This document shows positions 46,878-59,856 of a stretch of 64,000 nt of DNA, piece by piece. The notes beneath the pieces were generated by a model. The model was given only the letters and a program-made list of their open reading frames with translations. It had not been told where the DNA came from and ran no database searches. The stretch's first letter is position 1, and each line of letters begins with the position of its first letter. Both the position numbers and the translations under genes were made by a program. The stretch is from Pontederia crassipes (lineage: Eukaryota; Streptophyta; Magnoliopsida; Commelinales; Pontederiaceae). The DNA is taken from assembly GCA_030549335.1 (NCBI GenBank), contig JAUKPH010000017.1:9323501-9387500 (forward strand). Direction: 5' to 3'.

Positions 46878-49800
46878 GAGAGAAACCAATGCAAGAATCC
46901 ACCATCATTATTTGGTAACACACGTATTGTCCCTTCAAATCAAATGAGAACTACCACCAAGTGATGTAATCCAATAGGTTAAGGAAGCATGATTTGATAA
47001 TTAATTACTTGTGATCAAAATGTGTCTTTCTTGCCATGATCCATAGGAATATGAATTTCGGTAAACTTGACATGATTATTTCATTAACTTATGATCATAT
47101 GATTTTTCTGATATGCTTCTTTAATAGCAATTTTTTTTTACAAGTTTTAACATTTGTATGGATGCTTATTATATTTCTGCAAAATTTCACATGTGACAAG
47201 TTATGTATTGTGCCAAATTGATACATAGATAAATAAACGATACGAGAGTTATGAAGTTACCGTTGATATTTACATTACAACATTAAGAGCTAATATATAA
47301 GGTATTGGTCAAAATAAAATAAATAATATATTGTTGAAATGAGTGATGAAAATGTCTTATGAAATTACTTCATGAAAATATGTAATATACCTATAAAATA
47401 GAAATTACATATATAAATATTTATTTTTGTTATGGTATTAAATGTTAAAGTTATATTTTAAATTAATTTATGACATATAATAATTGATGATTCAAGATCA
47501 TAATTGAATCCCCTTTATATGGTTCTCTTAATCTTTTTTTATAGGCAGTAGCATCGTCCTAATTCTTATAGAGGTAATGTTCTTTTGTTGATCAAAGGGT
47601 ATCTAGAAACTCGATCACACTTTTTTGAAAGAGACTCAAGTGTTGTGAAAGCTGGGGTGTGATCTTACATTCTTCACTTAGTTTCATCCTTCTATAATCC
47701 TGCAAGTAAAGTGGAGATAAAACAATATCATTTGACTCACAAATGTATGATAATTAAATTATCAATTCAAATATTATAGGCATACATTAGAGAATATCAC
47801 AAAGTAGAATAAGAGTTTTAAGAATAAAGATATATCAAAATGGGAATTAAAATATTTTGTGACACAAATTTAGTGTGCATGGTTAGATGCACATCAATCC
47901 CCTTTGCATATCTTTGAGTTTCATATCAAAATTCATTCTTTCTTATTTTCTTCTTGTTCTGCTCTCTTTTCTTCCTCTCAATGTCATTCTCCTCCTTGTT
48001 TTTCACTTCCTTCTTCCCCAGGTCTTAGGCCACCTAGTCATCATTTGGGAGGAGAAAATAGTAAGAAAAGAAGAAACAATTTGGACTAATGTCAATGCTA
48101 GTGCTTTAATAAAAAGTCTTATCTTTACCTAATTATTTTGAATATCACATTCTTCCCCTTTAAAAAAAAAATTTCCTTGGAACTTGAACTTAATATAAAC
48201 ATTCGCCAAATAATCTTTCTTCGCCAACATTATTCAATGATAAGGAGACAAAGGATATGAATTAATGAACAATCCTAGAGTCAACTAAGGCATCAACATA
48301 ATGGAATTTAACTAAGAATTTACCTTGGTTCTAGTCATCTGAATTTGTCGCATCGTCGATTTCCATGGTGTAAACTTGGCTCAGAGATTTCTAACATTGA
48401 ATGCACGCCCCAAATTTCACCAACACTCTCTATGTGGAAATTCATTAATGAGGATCAATTTTCCATCTTCATCTCTCCCGAAGGGATTAGGGTTTTCAAT
48501 TCATTTTTCTTTATCATGTCATTGTTCCTTCCCATATTTCTTACCCGAGTTTAGCTTCTTTATATTCTCATATTTTCTTGTGAGATTAGAGGTGTGCTCA
48601 ATAGCAAGCATTGTTGTTTTTAGGTTACTACACATAACCTCAGGGTTAGCTTCATACTCTTAATAAACTTTTTTACTCTAACTTTTTAGTACTGTCTAGA
48701 AAGTTGTACTTTAGCTAGGTCAAAAGCTTGTTGAAGTATCTTCCACAGAAGTATCACATGCTTGCAAGTTCATGAACTCCTCCTGCTTTGTTTAGCATGG
48801 AATGAGAGCTAGTCATTTTTAAATGTATCCTTGAAATTCTTCCAAGAGATATTATCATGCTTAGACAAATTAGTATTTAACACATATCTCCACTAATGTC
48901 AAGTTTGATTGATGAATCGATGTGTAACAAAGTTTGCCTAGTGCCTTTTTACCAATGCCTCACTCAAAACTTATATTCATGTCTAATTATTCTTCAGTCT
49001 TGTTAGCATCTCTGATTCTGTTAAATGTTAGAAGGATTCAACTTCAATACAAGAATGACACAACATCCACCATTTTTCTCCATTGCCCAATTTATTTCAT
49101 TCATGCTTTATATGTTCTCTCGTTTTTCCATAGTCGTGTTCCCATCAGAAGAGTTTTCTATTTCATACTTTTCAAAATGATCATTAACTACATGTTAGTT
49201 GATTAATCATAAACATTCATAAGTGAACTTAAACATTGCATATTATTGACTTGTCATGATTGTTAATGACGACTGCACATGAACTTAGATTTCATAATAT
49301 GTTAATAGTTAGACTTATCATTTTATGGGTTAATCTTACTTTGATACCAAACTCTAACACCCCATTATTAAATGTGCTCCAAAATTAAATGTCACAGGGA
49401 CTTAATGCCCATACGTCTTGCATCATATTTATAATAAAACAAGTAAGACTTCATAATAAAATAAAATATTCATATGACACGTGATATAAAAACATTCTTT
49501 ACCAATATATTTTTTTACATATATGACTCCTATCATATGCAACTCTTTTGTCATGAGGTTTTTTTTTACCTATTTACCTACGTAGACTTATGATGCAAGG
49601 TTTTTCAATTATAATATGAAAATGACATGCATGCTATAACTTATCATATGACACTACATAAGATGATCTGGTCTATCATAAAATTAGTAACATGAATGGT
49701 ATGAACTATTTTCATGAAACCTAACATGGTATATCAACATTCATAACATAGAAAGATAAGACATTCATGACATTAACATACATTCATTATATAAATTCAT

Positions 49801-51199
49801 ACATCATAATAATACATAATACATCCTCTCTCTCTCTCTCTCACACACACACAAAAAAATTTTTTGATTCATAACTTCATGAGCTTTACTTCTTATATGA
49901 CATATTTGTTCTCTTTATTTCTTTAACATATCATATGATTTCCCCTAAGTTCGTTTTGATCACATTCTTTAACTTTATCATATGATATCTTTGATTTTTC
50001 TCATTGACGACTCAATATAATGTTATTACATTGGTTAGACAAGCCCTTGAGTTCCTATGTTCCTACCCCAAAAAATGAGAATCTTGAATAAATATAGTCA
50101 TCTTGTGAGTGATATACATTAATTTTGGATGTCTTAAATATTATAAAGGTGAAAATAAATCATTTCTCATCTTTAACTTTATTAATTGGTCGAGAAATTT
50201 TCTTCAATTGTGTACTAAATTAAATGTTTGTATCATACAGTCTTCATCTTTTAGAACTAATTTTGTCTTCACATGGCAATTCATTGTTTAGGTGAATATT
50301 AATACATTAATCATAGTTTCATAACAATTTTAAACATAAAGAATAAACCAATGAAATAATTGTGCAATTTATTAATAACATACATAATTAAGCATCTAAT
50401 TAAAACAATAAGCCATTTGTACAAGTCAAAATCATCACATGGGAAAAGCTTCCTAACGGTCATAGTAGTAAACTCATGCTCGCACAGTGAATTCCCTTTC
50501 ATGAACTTACCTTCGGGTGATCATGGCCATGAACCTCATGTTCATGTTTATGATATGTCTTCTTCACGATCATGAAATAATATTCACATTCATGAATGAG
50601 ACCCAAACATCCTAAATATTCTTGCTCACTTGCTCATTGTTATGGCATAGAAGTAACGTTTGGATGTCCGCTTCATGACCATGATCAGTCATGAGTGAGA
50701 ACAAATTATTTATTGGCTCACTCATGGCCATGACACAGATGTCACACCTGTGACAAGATCATAGTCTACCTTATTTTTTATTATTCTATGTTGTTTTTTA
50801 GGTATTACATCAATGAGAAACTTCTATTTTTAAGAAAATCATTATCTGAATATTTATTATAACACTATGGGATCATAAGGATAACATTTTTTGATAAAAA
50901 AATAATATTGATTATGGATTTTTGCCCAAATCAATAAATGAACATAAAAGTCTAATGCAATGTAATGATATACTACATTCATTACACTCCATACAAGAAT
51001 AACGTGTTCTTATTTTCCTCAATCTCCCCATGTCCTTCTCCACTTTTTCCTCCTTTGTCATTCTTCCTCAAATTCTAGGACACATAGCCCTTGCGTCGGA
51101 GGGAAAATAATAAGAAAAGAGGAAGGGTTTTGGTCCTTCATATAATGTCAATCTTATAATTTGGTCAAAAGTTTTAAATACTCTTATCTAGATATTACA
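46878..51199 (-). mobile_element. Degenerate minus-strand Ty3/gypsy retrotransposon pieces
   Basis: Read on the minus strand, TGGTATCAAA (49340-49349) followed by GTAAGATTAACCC resembles the primer-binding site complementary to initiator tRNA-Met, next to an LTR end (GGGGTGTTAGAG) at about 49352-49363. An A-rich, AAGGGGAAGA tract followed by TGTGATATTC at about 48140-48160 resembles a polypurine tract and LTR start. A second, similar tract and start (TGTAATATC) lies at about 51199. The 250 bp inside each of these two LTR-like starts share recognisable segments (antisense of CTTATTTTCTTC... and TAATGTCAAT). No protein domain survives. Exact borders are unresolved. Confidence 0.4.
50500..50760. 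repeat. Cluster of CATGACCATGA-type inverted motifs
   Basis: GATCATGGCCATGAA, TTCATGACCATGATC, CTCATGGCCATGAC and relatives recur within 260 bp. Two segments here, ending in CCCAAACATCC near 50611 and starting GTTTGGATGTCC near 50659, are inverted to each other and may be the ends of small MITE-like units. Relatives of the motif occur at 5.2 kb and 53.9 kb. Confidence 0.4.
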
Positions 51200-51701
51200 C
51201 TCTATACTTCTCTTCTTCCCTTTTCCAAGCATTGCTACTAATTCCTTAAAGATGGGATCTTAGTGAAGGAATAAGGGATAATGACAGAAGGGAAAGCTTC
51301 TTGCAATGGTTTTGTTTGCAATGGTATGCTACCTTCAGGAGCAAGGAGGTGGGAATGAGAGAAGAGCAATGTAGGGACAAGGAGGAGGAAGAGGTATTTT
51401 GTATCTAAAAACTATGACCAACCAACAAAGGATGCAACTCGTCATCTGCGAGCAGCTCGTCACATAAGGCCTTCACAGCATAGCCGTACTACCTCTCAAG
51501 TTTGCTTTCTTTTTTATCCCCTTCAATATTTTAGACTCGGAGGACACCAGTGCATAATTTTTTTAGGTCTTTTGTAATACCATAAGGACATTTTCGACTT
51601 CTATCTAAAACTTCCTAATGTCAACATTATATAGAGGACAAACCCCTCCCTCTTTTTCTTATTCTTGTCCTCTCATACATCGACTATAGAACCTAGGGGT
51701 T

Positions 51702-53494
51702 TGATGCATACAAAATATAGCATATAACTAACCATGAATTTAATCATATTTCAATTCATTTTCATATAGCATACATCATTTTATGACCTTATTTGCTTTA
51801 ATTTTATAAAAATAAAAATATATCAAAATTCTATGTTTTATTGCATAAAAAGGAAGAAAATTGAATTACGAAGCCACTAAAGAAAGTCACACTCAAATCA
51901 AAATTAAAACGGAGCCAGAAAGTGAAAATAAGTGAAGGTTGTCAATACTGAAATGAATATAACGGGCCGTGAGAGAACGGTAACGGTAGTAGGACCTTGA
52001 AACAGCCATAATGGGTCGTGACCAAAATTTATGGGTCGTGACCAAAATTTATGGGTCGTGACCTTGAAACAGCCATAATGCTACAGAAACTTGTTTGAGT
52101 TATGGGTCGTGACCAAAATTTATGGGCCGTAAAAACACAATTTTTACTTTGATTTGGACAGTGTTATAGACCGTGAAATCAGTGTTACGGGCCGTAAAGA
52201 AGTCACATTTAGACCATTACGAAGCTGTTATAGGGCATTACGAAGGCTGATTTTGATATTTCTTCCACTTTTTTTAGGGATTTCAATTGAAAATCAATTC
52301 CAAACTTTATCATAAGTCTCAAGAATCATTCAGAAATATATTTACTCAAATTTAAAGAAATTTTGGATGGTTTTAAAATCCAATCAAAGTCTATTCAGAT
52401 TTTTTATTATTTTGACATAAAAAGGCTCCCGATCAAATTGAAACTTTATCAAAATCCTTGTGACACCTAGAGGCTATAAATAGAGCCCCTAGGAGACAGA
52501 AAATGTGTGCTTGTGTGTTGAGTGCTTGTGGTGCTTTGGTGCTTGAGACCTGAGAGCCATGCTACATTGTTGAGGACGAATTTCAAGTTTGAAGAGGATT
52601 TTTTGGAGCAACTATGGAATAACTCATCGTTTGTGTTCTGCACAATTCAAATATCATCGAAAGCAAGAATTCAGTCTTCTAATAATTGTTCGGATGCTCT
52701 TTACCCATACTTTTTATGCCTAATTAATTCTATAATAGAGATTTTTAATCTTTACAAAAACTGCATGAAATCAATTATTATATTTGAATTAATATAGTTT
52801 TTCAATTTCTTTTTATTATGATTGTTGTGCGTAATGTTTTTTACTAAAATTATTATGAGATAAGACTACAAACAATGTGTGGGGTGGTTAGTTTTAGAAT
52901 TTAATAATTTTCAGCAAATCATTTTTTAACTTGAGAGTTGAAGTAATCATAACACGAAACTAGTAACTCATCGTTTATGCTAGATTTTGTGTGGTCTATT
53001 AATTTATACCTAGTGTGGATGATTGTTAGTTTAAGACTTACAACTTCATCCATCTTAATATCTTTCTTAACTGAAGATTAACTCAACAGAGATTCTAAGT
53101 TTGTGAGAGTTAAGATAGTTTGACTTACTCAACGTAGAGGTCATTAGTTTAGATAATTCTAATACGTCTCAAGAACTGAATCTATTCATCATTGTTATAA
53201 TTCAATCTTCATAGTTGTTCATGCTAATTAATCATTATCTTTAATCATCCATCATCCATAGGCTCAACACCCGTTTATTTTATTTTTTGTTATTTATTTT
53301 TTGTTATTTAATTTTTTGTACATTTATTTTCTGCTTTTATATCACAACACCATTTTCTTCTCTTAGTAGATTATTGAGATAGACTAGATTTAACTAGTTC
53401 CTCATGGGTTAGACACTCTATTCGCTACTTTATTACTTGATACAACTAATGCACTTACTAGCGAATTTATTTTGCTACAACTTTTTACGCATCA
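51702..53494 (+). mobile_element. Solo LTR of an Athila-like Ty3/gypsy retrotransposon
   Basis: Begins TGATGCATAC and ends TTTTACGCATCA, so TGATGC and GCATCA form the terminal inverted repeat. The 5-bp GGGTT lies directly before (51697-51701) and directly after (53495-53499): a perfect target duplication. Length is 1,793 bp. A TATA box (TATAAATAG, 52475-52483) marks a promoter in + orientation. The region 51960-52250 holds at least eight TTATGGGTCGTGA/TTACGGGCCGTAA motifs like those in the element at 0-1.9 kb. No internal region is present, so two LTRs must have recombined and deleted it. Confidence 0.9.
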
Positions 53495-53499
53495 GGGTT

Positions 53500-55650
53500 G
53501 AGGAAGGAGAGGAGGAGAATGTCAAGGAGAACGATATACAAGGAAGGAAAAAAAGAAAAAGATAGTTTGAGAGGCGAGCAAAGGGGATTCAACTACTCAC
53601 TTCATCCTTACGATACACATTTTTGGATTAAGGAGGATAAGAATACCATGTTACTATATGAACTGCAATGAGAGTTTGTATTGTACATGTAGTACCTTAC
53701 ATTTTATATGCCTACGGAAGTTTTCGTAAATGATAAATATTGAAAGATTGTACCCATTATGTTATAATTATTGGTAAGTTATTTATGTGATAATTCTCAT
53801 CAAAGTTGGTGTCCTACTTATTTTAATATATAAAAAAAAGAAGAGTCAATGAAAAGCTTGCTTGTGATCGTATCCTAGGCATGACCTCTTTTTCATGACC
53901 GTGAAAAGCCATCGAGATATTTGTCTTCCTAACAGTCATAAAAAAATCTTTCATGGCTATAAAGCAAACACCATGGGTGTGACTACAATGTCATGACCAT
54001 GAACAAGTGAACATCTAAAGGTAAAATTGTCCTATTAAATTGTAATTAGGTTTAAAAGATTAAAATTGTATGATATAAAAATTTAATGCACTGTTAACCT
54101 AACAAAGCAATCAATTGAAGAAAATGTTAGCTCATCATTAAAGTTAAAGATCAGAATTCACCCATATGCCATCTATGTTTTTAAGAAAATAATGTCTTTC
54201 GAGTGTGACTATATTTTCGTAATATGATTTTCATAAGATGCCCACTTATGGAGTAGGAAACTCCATGGTATAGCTAACCAATATCATGATGATGCATTAA
54301 GCCTTTAATTAATAAAGTTTAAAATATCATATGATAGGATAAAAGGGTGTGAGTAAAAAGTGAATGTCAAAACAATTATATGACAATGAAATAAAAATAG
54401 TAAAAAAAAGTCTTATAACAAGTAAAGTTTGTGGAGTTATGATGCAACTCACCAAAAAGTTATTCCATAAAGTAAAGAAAGAATGATACTTAATGTTCAC
54501 ATACAATGATGATTATCTTAATGTTTGATGTTATGATATGAATGTTCTCTTCTTATTAAAGTAAGCATGCCATATAATGATCATGAAGTAGTCATATCAT
54601 GCATGTCCTTAATCTAATGCATCTCATATAGTATCATATGATAGATTATAGATTTTGGCATTATGATCCTTTACAAATTCTAATTGAGAGATCCTTCCTC
54701 GTGCCCTACATCTTTATAGGCAATTAGCTCATGATAGAAATGTTCCACATGTTAGAGTCAAAGATGTTATAGTGAAATTGTATTTGAAGAATGCTTTTAT
54801 GTTACAAGTGTTCTATAACTATTTCTATATTCGGTGCACTATTTGGATATTTTACTAATTAAATATCATCTCTATCAAAGTTCCTTATATTTAAACTCTT
54901 ACGATATTTAGTGATTATTGTTATTTAAGGTGAACCGGTATGATGCACTCAAAGTCCACCAATAACATCTAATTTTGGGGTGGATCTTCGATGTGTTAGA
55001 TTGTAAATTGTTGGAGACCTTTGGGCTCTGAGATTTCAAACATATCAAAGAAAAAAGAAATTCTGGAAGGCTTCTTGTTTTGTACATGATGCGTTAGTTT
55101 GCTCTATGTACGTACTTCTCTTTTAGTTCAACAATATTAACACATTGATAATTGATGATTTTGTGTTGACGGTTAAAGTTGAGATATGTTCAAATTTAGG
55201 ACTTGTGTCATTAATTCCATATTCGTATCTTTTCTTTTTTCCAGGATTCGATTCAATGATAATGCTTGGACTGTGTTTAATAATATTTTGTCTCTTCCTT
55301 TGGCTGTCATATTTTTTCTCAAGTTTAGGCAATTAGGAACAAGCTATTGGTGTTATTGAAAGAAAAATCTTGTACTTATGCTAAGTAAACTAGCCATGGT
55401 ACTTCTTCCATGTTTGCTTCACCTTTAGGTTAATTTGTTCACTTTGAAATTGGTGTCGGTACTTCTTCCAGTTGAAGATTTAGGCTGGTCAAGAAGGCAA
55501 TTATCAATCTGATACCGGCATGATTGAGCTTGCCATCTACTAATAAGATAAATCTAAGGAAGTTTGAGAGTGTAAGGGTTTAGGTAAGGTATTATCAGGT
55601 ACACAATGTAATCTATAGGCATCTTCATGTATCATTGATTTATGTCGAGA
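53500..55650. other. Repeat-rich intergenic DNA
   Basis: No gene seen. 53870-54010 carries CATGACCATGAA-type motifs. The rest is AT-rich with short open frames that show no domain. Confidence 0.3.
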
Positions 55651-56960
55651 TTTGACTTTGCATTGAACAGCAAACTTTGTTCTCTAAACTGAGTAAAGGA
55701 TGTTGTACACTTATGTCTTAGAGCAGTCAGAGAAAAGGATTTTGAATCACCGAGCTCTACTTCCTCTCATCCCGAGTAAATGTGGGGGATGAATGAGGAA
55801 TAGGAGTGTTCCAATTTGTCTCTTGGTAGACATGGATGCATTAGCCAAATATATTGCAATATGACAACTAGATATTTTTAAAGCAGTAACAGAAAAATAA
55901 ATAGACTATACTGGTTGAAACATTGTTTTCCCTAGCAGGAAGGCAACTGGAATTGATATCAAATAAGGGATTCCGATTCTTTATGATTTGAAGTTAAGCA
56001 CTCTTTAAATTTCTAGTAGAACCACCATCCTAGAGAATGGGGATCATCACGGAATGAAACAAAATTTACTTTTTTGTTCTGATGCAACTTCTCAAAATAT
56101 GCCGGAGCACCGATTTAGGTATGTCAATCAGTGTAACGGGTGTCAGCTTCATGCTACTTCTAACTACTTACTTATGTTCTTGTCCTCATTTATCTCGTGA
56201 TTAATTACCTCCAATAACTACACATAGACAGATGGCAAAGAGGGAAGTCGCATATTTTGAAACATTTATATTCTCATGTCAAAATCTCAATTTGGAAAAA
56301 AAACATTTGACTTTGCATTGAACAGCAAACTTTGTTCTCTAAACTGAGTAAAGGATGTTGTACACTTATGTCTTAGAGCAGTCAAAGAAAAGGATTTTGA
56401 ATCACCGAGCTCTACTTCCTCTCATCCCGAGTAAATGTGGGGGATGAATGAGGAATAGGAGTGTTCCAATTTGTCTCTTGGTAGACATGGATGCATTAGC
56501 CAAATATATTGCAATATGACAACTAGATATTTTTAAAGCAGTAACAGAAAAATAAATAGACTATACTGGTTGAAACATTGTTTTCCCTAGCAGGAAGGCA
56601 ACTGGAATTGATATCAAATAAGGGATTCCGATTCTTTATGATTTGAAGTTAAGCACTCTTTAAAATTCTAGTAGAACCACCATCCTAGAGAATGGGGATC
56701 ATCACGGAATGAAACAAAATTTACTTTTTTTGTTCTGATGCAACTTCTCAAAATATGCCGGAGCACCGATTTAGGTATGTCAATCAGTGTAACGGGTGTC
56801 AGCTTCATGCTACTTCTAACTACTTACTTATGTTCTTGTCCTCGTTTATCTCGTGATTAATTACCTCCAATAACTACACATAGACAGATGGCAAAGAGGG
56901 AAGTCGCATATTTTGAAACATTGATATTCTCATGTCAAAATCTCAATTTGGAAAAAAATC
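55651..56960. repeat. Tandem duplication of a 655-bp unit
   Basis: The unit 55651-56305 (starting TTTGACTTTGCATTGAACAG) is repeated directly at 56306-56960, with a few substitutions and one-base length differences in homopolymers. It contains no gene. Its last part plus adjacent DNA (56785-57303) occurs a third time at 58412-58959. Confidence 0.93.
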
Positions 56961-57303
56961 AAGCAGCCAACCTAGAGTATTTTCAATTGTCCCATTTTGA
57001 ATGGCTAAACAAAATGCTTTGATATAGATGTTTCATTTTCTTAGAAAAAAAGATCTTGAATGTTCCTCGTGGCATGTTAATATACATGCACAGAATTGTG
57101 ATATTCCTTATCCAAAAACAACAAGCATTTGGTTACTGCAACCCAAGTAGTGCTATGTCCTTCCGAGGAAATAGACAGGACATTCAGTTTCCTATTTTGT
57201 CCAGTAGTAAATCGTTATTGCACTTGTTGCTCTTGCAGGGATGAAACTTGAAAGTCTACGTGTTGATTTGATTCTCTGTAGGTTCTTGGGGTCCATAAGA
57301 TAA

Positions 57304-58411
57304 CTGCTAGGCACCTGGAGGGTCAATGCCAATGCCAATTGAATTGGCGTGCCAACGCCAGGCACCAGGGATGAATTGGCGTGCCAATGCCAATTCCGTT
57401 TATCACTTCATTGCCAGTTACCCTTCAACAATTGCATCTCGAGGGTCATCTTGGAACTGTTTGTGGAAGATAAAGGTCCCTCGAAAGATTTTGATATTTT
57501 TATGAAAATTGATGCACAAACGACTGTCGACCTTGGATTTCTTCATGCATTTTGATCATTCAGTAAACTCTTCATGCTTATTTTTTGGTTTGTCTGCAGA
57601 ATCAAATGTCCATCTTTTCTTCCAATGCCCTGTTCCCATGGTTTTATGGGATTTGTTTCAGCTCCATGTTAACTATCGATTCAAGCATTTTACCTCTTGG
57701 CATAAGGGGCATTGGATCAAGGAAGGTTAGGACTTGGACTAGAGATCAATAATAGTTTTTGTCACTTTTTTGCTTTTTGTCTCTGGGGGATCTAAAGGGC
57801 AAGGAATAATCTCCATTTTAGTTTCAAGATGACAACCATGCAGTAGTGTGTCTGGGAGTCAGCAATCGCTACCGTAAATGAGTATGAAGTAACCCAAATG
57901 TCTGAAGCAACTCACCCCCATGACTCCATCCGAGTCTGGTGGACTTTTGCTCAATTTGGATGGATCCTTAGTGGACCTAAAACTTCCAGGGGAGCGAGCT
58001 TTATCACTCGCACCCCTATTATTGCTGCACAATCCTTGTTATTGATGGCAGACTCCATCCTTATGCTGGAGGCTTGGGGACTAATGCATGGAATCCTGGC
58101 TTGTCGACGCCTTGGCCTCCGGAAGGTTCTAGCAAAAGTTGATTCACAAACGTTGGTGCAAATTGTTAAGAAGAATGCTCAATGCTAAGGAGTTTTCTGT
58201 GCACCATTTGGGACACTATTGAGTTCTTCATCTCTCTTGACATTTGCCATACTTATCGACATTGTAATAGGGTTGCAAATTTTTTTACTTCACTTGGAAG
58301 AACTAGTACTTCCGACGTTTTTTGGGAGGATGTACCCCCTCCCGACCTCCTTCAAATATTGTATCAAGACTCGTCTAGATTATATTTCAATAGATAAGTC
58401 TCGTTTAAAAA
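57304..58411 (+). pseudogene. L1-like LINE remnant: zinc-binding RT end and RNase H, broken
   Basis: Around 57590-57730 the frame reads ESNVHLFFQCPVPMVLWDLF, typical of the zinc-binding domain after plant LINE reverse transcriptases. A second frame at 57898-58188 has an RNase H fold segment (LEAWGLMHGILACRRLGL then KVDSQTLVQIV). A third, 58182-58397, has the RNase H end (TYRHCNRVANFF ... PPPDLLQILYQDSS). Frameshifts and stops separate the three, so it is dead. It lies exactly between two copies of the 520-550-bp repeat (56785-57303 and 58412-58959). The segment 57310-57400 carries GAATTGGCGTGCCAA-type inverted words. Confidence 0.7.
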
Positions 58412-58959
58412 AATCAATGTAACGAGTGCCAACTTCATGCTACTTCTAACTACTTACTTATGTTCTTGTCCTCGTTTATCTCGTGATTAATTACCTCCAA
58501 TAACTATCTCGTGATTAAATAATAGTGATGGCAAAGAGGGAAGTCACATATTTTGAAACATTGATACTCTCATGTCAAAATCTCAATTTGAAAAAAAATC
58601 AAACAGCCAACCTAGAGTATTTACAACTGTCTCACTTTGAATGGCTAAACAAAATGCTTTGATATAGATGTTTCATTTTCTTAGAAAAAAAGACCTCAAA
58701 TGCTCCTCATGACATGTTAATATACATGCACAGAATTGTGATATTTCTTATCTGAAAACAACAAGCATTTGGTAATTGCAACCCAAGTGTGCTATGTCCT
58801 TTCGAGGAAATAGGCAGGACATTCAATTTCCTGTTTTGTCCGGTGGTAAATCGTTAATGCACTTGTTGCTCTTGTAGGGATGAAACTTTTGTTGAGTAGG
58901 GATGAAACTTGGAAGTCTATGTGATGATTCTCTGCTGGTTCGTTGGGTCCATAAGATAA
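58412..58959. repeat. Third partial copy of the 55.65-57.30 kb repeat
   Basis: Matches 56785-57303 with more divergence than the first two copies have from each other. It includes local duplications such as TCTCGTGATTAA near 58508 and GTAGGGATGAAACTT near 58876/58897. Confidence 0.85.
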
Positions 58960-58991
58960 TTGGACTCCAATAAGCATGCAATTGCAAATTC

Positions 58992-59234
58992 TTGACAGCG
59001 TATTTTGAGCAAGATCATGGGACTCCAAGCAAACGAACCGAAATTGAAGATAACTTGTTCCACAGTAGAAGGGCAAGATGGAAACAGGAACAAACAGTTG
59101 AGCTACAAGTTATTACTGAATTTGAAGTTGATGCAGGTGATGAATTCAAACCAGATAATGGCCCTTATAATGACAGACCTTTGAGTCACTTGATCCCTGA
59201 TTTGAACATTCGAGGGGGTGTTTATCTTTTCTAA
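58992..59234 (+). other. Unrecognised 80-residue open frame, possible exon or gene fragment
   Basis: A possible acceptor (TTCTTGACAG) precedes YFEQDHGTPSKRTEIEDN. The sequence is hydrophilic and coding-like, and ends LIPDLNIRGGVYLF before a TAA. PDLNI resembles an EAR-type motif found in plant regulatory proteins. No partner exon is visible nearby, so it may be a captured gene fragment. I do not recognise the family. Confidence 0.3.
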
Positions 59235-59856
59235 ACATCAGGTGAGGTTACCACTGTGAATGTGCACGTTCTAATAACAACATGGGAATCTTAAACCCAA
59301 GCTTATTTGTTAAGAAAAGAGGAAGAGAAATCGCACGAAAACAAAAGAACACAGAGATTTATGAGGTTCACCCTAAATCGGGTTATGTCCTCAAGAATTA
59401 GCAGCTCTCTTTGTTATGGAATAATGATGATTATAAGGATGGGTATTTGTTTGGACCCGTAGGAAGTTTATATAGGTACTCATTTTGACAGATGATAGAA
59501 ATTACTAATTGGGACTCTGAATTAATCTCTCAAAATAGGACACCTATCTCGTGATAAGGAAATAAATCAATTCTGGATCATATACAGAATATCCCTAAAT
59601 TTTTTTGCTGAAACGCCTGACTAAGAAAGGGGAATAATTGGGTTCAGATTCAAAGCATTATCAACATTATCTACGAACGAACAAGAAACCATGATACGTA
59701 GGATGCAAGTTTGAGCCCTCGTCTTTTTAACTTTAGTTTAAAAAGAGGGTGACATTATTGCAGTAGTAAACATTTTTACTAACGTCTAATAAAATGAAGT
59801 GATAATATTTTCAAAGTGACAATAATGTCACCTTAAAAACAATCGTGAGCTAAATT
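59235..59856. other. Intergenic DNA
   Basis: No gene seen. AT-rich with AGTTTAAAAAGAGGGTGAC near 59736 and GACAATAATGTCACC near 59818, short words without further structure. Confidence 0.3.

Noticed and set aside
57304-58411. The 520-bp repeats flanking the LINE remnant as its target duplication
   Set aside because: LINE target duplications are normally under about 20-30 bp; these are over 500 bp and part of a larger tandem repeat.
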